Positions 1-5,331 of a stretch of DNA of 7,777 bases are shown here, one piece after another. Location of the stretch: contig CAJJPZ010000100.1 of assembly GCA_905193765.1 (NCBI GenBank), positions 1 to 7,777 on the forward strand. Direction: 5' to 3'. The notes under the pieces are model-generated. The model saw nothing but the letters and a program-made list of their open reading frames with translations. It made no database searches and had not been told where the DNA came from. Every line of letters begins with the position of its first letter. Position 1 is the stretch's first letter. The stretch comes from an uncultured Eubacterium sp. Lineage in GTDB: Bacteria; Bacillota; Clostridia; Peptostreptococcales; Anaerovoracaceae. A program made the position numbers and the translations under genes.

Positions 1-29
1 TATATTTTTTCAAAAGCAAAAAATTCGAG

Positions 30-617
30 GTGCATCGGAAGCGTAATGTGATAATCTGTTCTGCGGTGTTCGTGACGTCCATCGTTTTGTTTGCATGGAT
101 GAATCTGCCATCACCGTTGCAGGGCATATCAGCTGACTGGGGTGATGGTGAATTTCAACTTTCAACGACAGAGGAGATAAGTGTATCACATGATCCAAGT
201 GATGCTGAGGTCGATACACTGGAACTTTGCGAAAATGATATAGCAGAACTTATGGATTATTCGGATGGCGTGGCTTCAGTCAAATTCAAAAAGGCGGGAG
301 AAGCTGAATTGTTTTTCATTGCTAATGGTGAGACAATCAGTGCGCCTGAGAAAATAATCGTTATCGATCCGGTACAGAAGGAGAAGGAAGAAAAGGAACG
401 GCTGAGGAAACAGAGGGAAAAGGAAAAGAAGGAGAGAGAACGCGAGGAGCAGGAGGCGTCATCTGCAGCTGACAATGATCCTGTGGTATACATAACGAAT
501 ACAGGGAGTAAATACCATACGAGTGGGTGCAGGATGTTGAAGTCGAAGATAGAGACTCATCTCTCCGCTGTGCGCGGAACTTATGGGCCATGCGGTGTGT
601 GTCATCCTCCACAGTGA
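30..617 (+). CDS. Putative exported protein with Ig-like region, charged linker and His/Cys (Zn-ribbon-like) C-terminal domain
   Basis: Predicted 195-residue membrane-anchored or secreted protein of unknown function. A basic N-terminus (MHRKRN) is followed by a hydrophobic segment at about residues 7-25, a signal peptide or anchor with no lipobox. Residues about 33-113 resemble a bacterial Ig-like (BIG2-type) fold, with a VKFKKAGEAE stretch typical of such domains. Residues 115-142 are almost all K/E/R, a likely helical spacer. The C-terminal domain (152-194) has the pattern VYITNTGSKYH...GC...YGPCGVCHPP, with H163, C167, C188 and C191 as likely metal ligands. This module ends many Firmicute exported proteins and nucleases. 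The GTG start at 30 is uncertain: the frame is open to the window edge, no upstream start codon is visible, and the ribosome site is weak (GAGG abuts the GTG). GTG at 48 is possible but would remove the basic N-region. The gene ends in tandem stops TGA TGA. It looks monocistronic, with a terminator just downstream. Confidence 0.75.
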   Translation: MHRKRNVIICSAVFVTSIVLFAWMNLPSPLQGISADWGDGEFQLSTTEEISVSHDPSDAEVDTLELCENDIAELMDYSDGVASVKFKKAGEAELFFIANGETISAPEKIIVIDPVQKEKEEKERLRKQREKEKKEREREEQEASSAADNDPVVYITNTGSKYHTSGCRMLKSKIETHLSAVRGTYGPCGVCHPPQ

Positions 618-642
618 TGAGGCAGTTGCGGATCAAATGCAA

Positions 643-683
643 AAAAGTAACCGCCTCACTGCTTGGATGAGACGGTTACTTTT
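643..683. terminator. Bidirectional intrinsic terminator
   Basis: Sixteen-base arms at 643-658 and 668-683 pair with one mismatch around a 9-base loop. The arms carry AAAA on the left and TTTT on the right, so each strand gives a GC-containing stem running into a U-rich end. It lies 26 bases after the stop of the upstream gene and probably insulates it from the nuclease gene. Confidence 0.85.
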
Positions 684-796
684 GTAAACCAATTTATCTG
701 AGCTGACCGTTCATCGGCAGCGCTGTTATTACTTTTGATGTATTCATCATAGCAAAGGTATAGCGGAATGTCAAGCACGGTCCGGCTGATGTATAG

Positions 797-825
797 TTGT
801 TTATTGATTTTGAATCAAGTATAAT
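797..825 (+). promoter_or_regulatory. Sigma-A-type promoter of the AAA-ATPase/nuclease gene
   Basis: The -35 is TTGTTT (797-802) and the -10 is a perfect TATAAT (820-825), with a 17-base spacer. Transcription should begin near 832, giving a leader of about 55 bases. That leader contains the left copy of the flanking direct repeat. Confidence 0.75.
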
Positions 826-842
826 CTAACTATAGAGTGGGC

Positions 843-869
843 GCAGCACAGCAGCGGGATCCGGCACCG
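843..869 (+). repeat. Imperfect direct repeat, left copy (nuclease gene flank)
   Basis: This matches 2653-2679 at 22 of 27 ungapped positions, including a shared 10-base core CGGGATCCGG. The two copies sit just before and just after the AAA-ATPase/nuclease gene. The core is also found by chance inside coding sequence elsewhere in the window, so significance is moderate. Confidence 0.45.
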
Positions 870-886
870 CAGAAAGGATGATATGA

Positions 887-2590
887 ATGAGTGACAACGG
901 GAAAAAGATATCCATAGGTATGGAGGATTTCAAAGAGATCATAGATAAGAACGGCTACTTTGTTGACAAGACTCTCATGATCAGAGACCTGATCGAGAGC
1001 AATGCGAATGTCACACTGTTCACAAGACCGAGGAGATTCGGCAAGACACTGAACCAGAGCATGATACGCCGTTTCTTCGAGGACGAGATCACAGGATCCG
1101 GCGTAAAAACCGATAACGGATATCTGTTCGACGGTCTTGCTGTCAGCAGATGCGGAGAAGATATCCTCAGGCACCAGCAGAAGTATCCGGTGATATCCAT
1201 ATCCCTGAAGTCAGCGAAGCAGCCGGACTTCAATACGGCTTACGGGAACATCTGCCAGGAAATCGCAGACGAATTCAGAAGGCATCAGTATGTTCTTGAA
1301 TCAGGACGGCTTGATGAAGATCAGAAGGCTGTATTCAGGAGTATCATGTCAAGAAATGCAAAGTATGAAGACTACGGCAGAGCACTGAAAGTCCTTTCGG
1401 AGTCTCTGGCGGTCTGCCACGGATGCAAGACGATCATCCTGATCGATGAATACGACGTGCCTCTGGAAAATGCATACGTGCAGGGATTCTATGATGAGAT
1501 GATCGGTTTCATACGTTCTCTGTTCGAGTCGGTCCTGAAGACCAACCCGCATCTGGAAAAAGGCATAATAACGGGATGCCTCAGGATAAGCCGAGAAAGC
1601 ATATTCACGGGGCTGAACAATATGGAAGTCCATTCCATTCTGAGTCCATACTGCAGTGAAAAATTCGGTTTCACGGAATCTGAAGTAAAAGATATGCTGG
1701 CATATTACGACCTTTCAGACAAATATCCGGAACTGAAAAAATGGTATGATGGATACCGGTTTGGAAAAACTGAGATTTATAACCCATGGAGTATATTGAA
1801 CTATGTCAGGTTTGTAAAAGAGGATCCGGATACGCTGCCAAAGCCGTACTGGTCGAACACATCTTCAAACAGCATCATCCGCGAGATGATAGACGATGCT
1901 GATGAGGACACGAGGAGAGAGCTGGAGATACTGATGGACGGAGGCACGATAGAAAAACCCGTGCATGAGGATATAACGTACGGAGATATCCATGAAAACA
2001 TGGACAATTTCTGGAACTTCCTGTTTTTCACGGGATATCTCAAAGCCGGGAAGCAGCGGTCAGATGGCGAAAACATTTATCTGGAGATGTCGATCCCGAA
2101 CACAGAAGTCAAAACGATCTACAGACAGTCTATAGTGACATGGTTCGATAAAAAAATAAAGGCGACAGACAGGAGCCCGCTGATCAGGGCACTGGAGGAA
2201 GGTGACTGCGAGACAGCAGAGGACTTCATCAGCACTCAGCTCATGGACACCATCAGCTACTTTGACTATGCAGAAAGCTACTATCACGGATTCATGACGG
2301 GCCTCCTGTCAGGTGCAGGCAGCTACAGCGTGATATCGAATCGTGAGTGCGGCACAGGCAGACCGGATCTTGTTCTCAAAACCACAGCAATCAGAAAAGG
2401 GCGAGTGATCATCATCGAGTTCAAACTTGCAGGTAGTATCAGACAGCTCGATGATAAATGCAATGAAGCGCTGAAGCAGATCGCTGACAACCGTTACGCA
2501 GAGCCGTTTGTCAGCGAAGGATATCCGGTTGTCAGGAAATACGGCATCAGCTTTTACAAAAAGGACTGTATGGTGAAAAATGCGGAATAG
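887..2590 (+). CDS. Predicted AAA-ATPase with C-terminal PD-(D/E)XK nuclease-like domain (AAA-ATPase_like / PDDEXK_9 family)
   Basis: A 567-residue cytoplasmic protein with the architecture of Pfam PF09820 followed by PF08011. N-terminal ATPase: a conserved opening (IGMEDFKEIIDKNGYFVDKT), Walker A variant RPRRFGKT at 47-54, Walker B IILIDEYD at 183-190 (D187, E188), and an ITGCLRIS stretch near 228-235 where a sensor residue is expected. C-terminal nuclease-like core: GRPDLVL (D494) and IIIEFKLA (E511, K513), then Q531 in a QIADNRYAE motif. All the catalytic-type residues are present, so it looks intact. Length is normal for the family. ATG at 887 is set by AAAGGA at 873-878, 8 bases upstream. 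A short overlapping frame (ATG AAT GAG TGA, 883-894) spans the start. The family is often present in many copies in Bacteroidetes and Firmicutes genomes. Its function is not established; nucleic-acid processing, defence or mobile-element roles are guesses. It is transcribed alone from its own promoter. Confidence 0.93.
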   Translation: MSDNGKKISIGMEDFKEIIDKNGYFVDKTLMIRDLIESNANVTLFTRPRRFGKTLNQSMIRRFFEDEITGSGVKTDNGYLFDGLAVSRCGEDILRHQQKYPVISISLKSAKQPDFNTAYGNICQEIADEFRRHQYVLESGRLDEDQKAVFRSIMSRNAKYEDYGRALKVLSESLAVCHGCKTIILIDEYDVPLENAYVQGFYDEMIGFIRSLFESVLKTNPHLEKGIITGCLRISRESIFTGLNNMEVHSILSPYCSEKFGFTESEVKDMLAYYDLSDKYPELKKWYDGYRFGKTEIYNPWSILNYVRFVKEDPDTLPKPYWSNTSSNSIIREMIDDADEDTRRELEILMDGGTIEKPVHEDITYGDIHENMDNFWNFLFFTGYLKAGKQRSDGENIYLEMSIPNTEVKTIYRQSIVTWFDKKIKATDRSPLIRALEEGDCETAEDFISTQLMDTISYFDYAESYYHGFMTGLLSGAGSYSVISNRECGTGRPDLVLKTTAIRKGRVIIIEFKLAGSIRQLDDKCNEALKQIADNRYAEPFVSEGYPVVRKYGISFYKKDCMVKNAE

Positions 2591-2652
2591 ATAGTAAATG
2601 TCATTACGCGTACGCCCGGAATATGGGAGTTTTATGCCGTAACAAGCAAGGG

Positions 2653-2679
2653 GCAGCCCAGAAACGGGATCCGGTACAG
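2653..2679 (+). repeat. Imperfect direct repeat, right copy (nuclease gene flank)
   Basis: Partner of 843-869 at an exact offset of 1810 bases. It lies 62 bases after the nuclease stop codon. A compact hairpin, CAGCTC-TGAC-GAGCTG (2681-2696), follows at once. Confidence 0.45.
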
Positions 2680-2680
2680 G

Positions 2681-2696
2681 CAGCTCTGACGAGCTG
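2681..2696 (+). other. Short hairpin downstream of the nuclease gene
   Basis: A perfect 6-base stem (CAGCTC / GAGCTG) with a TGAC loop. No U-run follows, so it is at best a weak terminator for the nuclease gene. No better terminator is visible between 2591 and the pgi promoter. Confidence 0.35.
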
Positions 2697-2758
2697 ATAC
2701 TCAAAGTTTATCCTGAGTTTAAGAACAGCGTGTATTTGGCCGGTTTTTGCGCGGGCAA

Positions 2759-2773
2759 GTGTGGTAAAATCAA
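2759..2773 (+). promoter_or_regulatory. Extended -10 promoter element upstream of pgi
   Basis: TGG-TAAAAT (2762-2770) fits an extended -10, and transcription would start near 2777. No good -35 exists at 16-18 bases (only T-rich GGTTTT), which is tolerable with an extended -10. The surrounding 15 bases match the gldA-like promoter region (7477-7491) at 14 positions. Confidence 0.5.
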
Positions 2774-2808
2774 TGATATAGAATATTATATAAATTGGAG
2801 AGTTCAAG

Positions 2809-4044
2809 ATGATAGTAGATGTAACTAAAAATGGCGTTGATATCGCTGAGGAGCGGGAGCTCATGACTAAGGCGAGGGAGTGCTTCGAGAATTTTCGTGA
2901 GGGGAGCGAGCCGCTGACGGGATGGGCCCGGCTGCCTTATGAGTTCGATGAGAGCGTGCTCCATGAGATAGAGACCACGGCTGCCAAGATACGTGAGCAG
3001 TGCACGCTGATGATTGTCGTAGGAATCGGCGGTTCGTATCTGGGTGCCAAGGCTGTGTTCGATGCACTGAACGGCAGCAGACAGGATTGTCCGGATCTGA
3101 GATTCGCCGGATACAATATGAGCGCAGCTTACCTTAAAAAGATGATGAAGCGTATGCAGGAGCAGGCGACCTGTCTTTGCGTGATCTCCAAGTCAGGCAA
3201 GACTGTGGAGCCGTCCCTTACATATTCCATACTCAAGGAGCAGATGATCGCCAAGTACGGCTACGTGGAGGCCCGCAGGCGGATATATGTCATAACGGAC
3301 GAGCACCACGGGACTCTGCGCCGGGATGCGGACGAGAACGGGTTCAATTCCATGGCAGTGCCTGACGACATAGGCGGCAGGTATTCGGTGCTGTCGGCTG
3401 TGGGGCTGTTGCCGGTGGCTGTCGCGGGGCACGACATCCGTGCGATGCTGGCAGGCGCTGCTTCGGTGGCCCGGGACGAGGCGTGGCAGGATAAGCTGCT
3501 GGAGTACACGGTGTCCAGGAACTGCCTGAAGCGCGACGGCAAGGTGCTGGAGGTCTTCGAGTATTTTGACGTGAACCTGCGGTATTTCGGAGAGTGGCTG
3601 AAGCAGCTTTTCGGGGAAAGTGAAGGCAAGGAGGGCAAAGGTATATACCCTACATGCCTGTGTTTCACCAGGGATCTTCATTCCATGGGGCAGTTCCTGC
3701 AGCAGGGCAACCAGATTTTCTTCGAGACCATGATCAGGGTGAAGAAATATGACGCGGACCTTGTCATCCCGTCGGGTGCAGGGGAGCCTTACGCTGGAAA
3801 GACCCTGCAGGAGGTCAACGAGTGTGCAGAGGAAGCGGTGGTCATCGCCCATACGGCAACAGGCATACCGGTGAACATAATCGAGATAGATAAGCTGGAT
3901 GAATATAATCTGGGTGCACTGATATATTTCTTCGAGATGTCCTGTGCCATATCGGCGAACAACTTCGGCGTGTATCCCTTCGATCAGCCGGGAGTGGAGG
4001 ACTACAAGCGGGAGATGAGACGACTGATGATGGAAAAGGAATAG
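2809..4044 (+). CDS. pgi: Glucose-6-phosphate isomerase
   Basis: Interconverts glucose-6-phosphate and fructose-6-phosphate in glycolysis and gluconeogenesis (cytoplasm). The 411 residues carry the bacterial PGI landmarks in order: VVGIGGSYLGAKA (70-82), phosphate loop SKSGKTVEP (127-135), GGRYSVLSAVGLLP (189-202, with R191), FGESEGKEGKGIYP (268-281, with catalytic-type E270), DLHSMGQ (289-295, with H291) and the C-terminal FDQPGVEDYK with catalytic-type K400. Two oddities: the loop reads SKSGKT where SKSGTT is usual, and the protein is shorter than the roughly 450 residues common in Firmicutes, ending only 11 residues after K400. The start at 2809 is supported by TTGGAGAG at 2795-2802, 6 bases before the ATG. 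GC content rises sharply after the first codons. The gene is alone between its own promoter and a terminator. Confidence 0.96.
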   Translation: MIVDVTKNGVDIAEERELMTKARECFENFREGSEPLTGWARLPYEFDESVLHEIETTAAKIREQCTLMIVVGIGGSYLGAKAVFDALNGSRQDCPDLRFAGYNMSAAYLKKMMKRMQEQATCLCVISKSGKTVEPSLTYSILKEQMIAKYGYVEARRRIYVITDEHHGTLRRDADENGFNSMAVPDDIGGRYSVLSAVGLLPVAVAGHDIRAMLAGAASVARDEAWQDKLLEYTVSRNCLKRDGKVLEVFEYFDVNLRYFGEWLKQLFGESEGKEGKGIYPTCLCFTRDLHSMGQFLQQGNQIFFETMIRVKKYDADLVIPSGAGEPYAGKTLQEVNECAEEAVVIAHTATGIPVNIIEIDKLDEYNLGALIYFFEMSCAISANNFGVYPFDQPGVEDYKREMRRLMMEKE

Positions 4045-4090
4045 AAAACTGCGACTGATATGCGAGTCTTTCCCGCACGATAACGACAGC

Positions 4091-4128
4091 GGCCGCAGGC
4101 CGGGGACATGTGTCTCCTGCCTGCGGTC
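4091..4128 (+). terminator. Intrinsic terminator of pgi
   Basis: The stem CCGCAGGC (4093-4100) pairs with GCCTGCGG (4119-4126). After one C/T mismatch it continues inward through GGGGACA / TGTCTCC, leaving a very small loop. The moderately U-rich tail ACTTTATTT follows. It lies about 50 bases after the pgi stop. The opposite strand has no T-rich tail, so it should act on the plus strand only. Confidence 0.75.
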
Positions 4129-4142
4129 ACTTTATTTCGTAG

Positions 4143-4327
4143 ATCCATGGCTCCTGGGGGATCAGAACTCTCCGGGGGTTATGGTCGTTCTTGAGGACAC
4201 GAAGATCTTCGGGGTTCCCATGGTTCTGAGGCTACTGTGTGATCAGAAATCTCCGGGGCTCTTCGGGATCCCCATGGCTTTGAGGACTCGTGGGGCTCAG
4301 GGTCATTGAGGATCCGAACCCCGGGAA
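4143..4327. repeat. Cluster of degenerate GC-rich repeats between pgi and the first flavoprotein gene
   Basis: Several motifs recur. GATCAGAA(C/A)TCTCCGGGG occurs at 4160-4177 and 4241-4258 (17 of 18 identical, 81 bases apart). A 27-base segment TCTTCGGG..CCCATGG..TGAGG occurs at 4205-4231 and 4259-4285 (22 of 27 identical, 54 bases apart). CCATGG recurs at 4145, 4218 and 4272, each followed by a T/C-rich stretch and often TGAGG. There is no convincing ORF or ribosome site in the stretch. It looks like a decayed tandem repeat. It may hold the 3' end of the minus-strand gene ending at 4328, for which no ordinary terminator is visible. Confidence 0.6.
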
Positions 4328-4789
4328 CTATCTCGTGGCTTTGCCGCTTATCTCCGATATGGTGATCTTTATCACCTCGGCTTTACTGAAGCTCGAGTTT
4401 ATGTATGCTATGCCGCTCTCGATGAAGTCCGGGCTGAGTTTCTTTATGATCTCCAGCAGGGCTTTTTTCTTTTCCTCATCGTCTTCGACGGCGGATGCCT
4501 TGCCGAAGGCGATCACTGAGCGGAATTTAGTATTGAATTTTTCAGGCATCAGCTCTACTGAGTCTACTGCCGTGAAGCAGACTTTGTCGCTGGCTTCAAT
4601 GTTGCTGAGTTTGTGGCCCTCTGTGGCACAGTGGAAATATATCGCATCATCGGCGTAGACGAAGTTTACCGGCGTGCCGTAGGGCATGCCGTCTGTGCTG
4701 ACTGTGGACAGTATGCCGTATTCAGCTGACGCAAGCACTTCAAGTATCTCTTCACGTGATATCATTTTTTCTTTTCTTCTCATTTCCAT
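4328..4789 (-). CDS. NimA-like / pyridoxamine 5'-phosphate oxidase-family FMN-binding protein (copy A)
   Basis: A 153-residue split-barrel flavoprotein of the COG3467/Pyridox_ox_2 type, which includes the nitroimidazole reductase NimA. Members bind FMN as dimers; the substrate here cannot be told. Visible family features are an N-terminal EMRRKEKMIS helix, G25-ILST-strand, MPYGTPVNFVYADDAIYFH (35-53), EGHK (57-60), a conserved DKVCFTAV strand (68-75), SVIAFGKA (91-98), and a C-terminal EVIKITISEISGK strand (138-150). The start at 4789 is chosen because AGAAAGGA (4799-4806, minus strand) lies 9 bases upstream; an in-frame ATG at 4828 lacks such a site. It is a clear paralogue of copy B at 6870-7337. 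The gene follows the DUF4491 gene on the same strand after an 84-base gap and may be cotranscribed. It could be a general detoxifying reductase or a cofactor-binding protein. Confidence 0.9.
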   Translation of the reverse strand: MEMRRKEKMISREEILEVLASAEYGILSTVSTDGMPYGTPVNFVYADDAIYFHCATEGHKLSNIEASDKVCFTAVDSVELMPEKFNTKFRSVIAFGKASAVEDDEEKKKALLEIIKKLSPDFIESGIAYINSSFSKAEVIKITISEISGKATR

Positions 4790-4819
4790 GATGGTGATTC
4801 CTTTCTGTTGATGATATGT

Positions 4820-4865
4820 CCATGGCATGGGTATATGCCGCGACCCCGGGGCAGCCAGGCCATGG
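4820..4865. repeat. Inverted repeat in the DUF4491-flavoprotein gap
   Basis: CCATGGC (4820-4826) and GCCATGG (4859-4865) are perfect inverted copies. They enclose two smaller palindromic pieces, GGCAT-GGGT-ATATGCC and CCCCGGGG. With no U-run after it, this is not a standard terminator. It could fold in the mRNA between the two minus-strand genes. Confidence 0.4.
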
Positions 4866-4873
4866 ATCTGATG

Positions 4874-5209
4874 TTATCTGTCCCGGCGGTCCGCAGGGCC
4901 GGACTCTCCGGAGTTTCCAGTCTTACCGGATCTGGCCGGGTTCTCGGGGAACCAGCCCTTTGCTACACGCCCGTGCTGCTCCTTGAGCTCCTTGATGCTC
5001 CACAGGCAGCTGCATCCGGTGACGCCCAGAATGCATGAAAGTATCGGGTCATTTATGAAAACACTGATCCCTATAAGTATCAGACCGGCTGCCAGGAAGA
5101 CGGGCCAGCATTTGTAAGTGAAGTGATATTCAGCTTTTATGACGATGGGGTGGAACGCTCCGATTATCAGGAACGTCACTACGGCGATCACGAGTCCGTA
5201 AAAATTCAC
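4874..5209 (-). CDS. DUF4491 family small membrane protein
   Basis: A predicted 111-residue integral membrane protein of unknown function. Three hydrophobic segments at about 3-20, 36-53 and 55-70 are likely membrane spans. Family hallmarks are HPIVIKAEY (20-28), the Cys/Trp segment CSCLWSIKELKEQ (66-78) and RVAKGWFPENP (81-91). The last 20 residues form a Gly/Ser/Arg-rich tail, probably a cytoplasmic extension. The start is taken as GTG at 5207-5209, giving MNFYGLVI as in relatives and leaving 8 bases after the strong GGAGG (5218-5222). An ATG two codons upstream would leave only 2 bases after it. It is divergent from the MocR gene and in line with flavoprotein copy A, suggesting a two-gene minus-strand unit. 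No partner or reaction is known to me. Confidence 0.85.
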   Translation of the reverse strand: MNFYGLVIAVVTFLIIGAFHPIVIKAEYHFTYKCWPVFLAAGLILIGISVFINDPILSCILGVTGCSCLWSIKELKEQHGRVAKGWFPENPARSGKTGNSGESGPADRRDR

Positions 5210-5216
5210 AGGCATA

Positions 5217-5222
5217 TCCTCC
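5217..5222 (-). promoter_or_regulatory. Ribosome binding site deciding the DUF4491 start
   Basis: On the minus strand this reads GGAGGA. It lies 8 bases before GTG (5209) but almost touches ATG (5215), so it favours the GTG start. Confidence 0.65.
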
Positions 5223-5243
5223 GGTCGTTGGTATTGTTTTGGT

Positions 5244-5265
5244 TTAAGGCTGTACAGCTCCTTAA
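5244..5265. promoter_or_regulatory. Candidate operator of the MocR-type regulator
   Basis: A near-palindrome, TTAAGG-CTGTACAG-CT-CCTTAA, has 6-base perfect outer arms and an inner 8-base palindrome offset by one base. It covers the -35 of the regulator's promoter and lies just downstream of the predicted minus-strand -10. MocR-family proteins commonly autoregulate from the divergent intergenic region. Binding here is inferred. Confidence 0.5.
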
Positions 5266-5279
5266 CCGTATATTACAAT
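5251..5279 (+). promoter_or_regulatory. Promoter of the MocR-type regulator gene
   Basis: The -35 is TGTACA (5251-5256), the spacer is 17 bases, and the -10 is TACAAT (5274-5279). Transcription would start near 5286, which supports the ATG at 5332 over an in-frame GTG at 5284. Confidence 0.6.
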
Positions 5280-5298
5280 AGAAGTGCAACCATATAAA
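5270..5298 (-). promoter_or_regulatory. Possible divergent promoter for DUF4491 and flavoprotein A
   Basis: On the minus strand, TTTATA (-35, 5293-5298) and TAATAT (-10, 5270-5275) are 17 bases apart. The -10 elements of the two strands overlap, which would couple the two directions. The -35 is poor, so this is tentative. Confidence 0.35.
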
Positions 5299-5331
5299 GA
5301 GCCAATTTTACAGATTTTAAAGGAGCCAGTC

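Noticed and set aside
370..455. Purine-rich A/G stretch as a possible simple repeat
   Set aside because: It encodes the K/E/R linker of the exported protein, and the units are irregular. Codon content explains it.
3193..3852. Long open frame (219 codons) on the minus strand inside pgi
   Set aside because: It lies fully antisense to a confidently identified gene, its product is rich in H, P, R and L without recognisable domains, and no ribosome site is evident.
4290..4658. Plus-strand open frame opposite flavoprotein A
   Set aside because: It is antisense to a clear family member and rich in serine and leucine runs expected from a reverse reading. Its start falls in the repeat patch.
5284..5331. 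N-terminal extension of the MocR regulator to a GTG at 5284
   Set aside because: The GTG lies at or before the predicted transcription start and has no ribosome site, while ATG 5332 has AAAGGAG at proper spacing.
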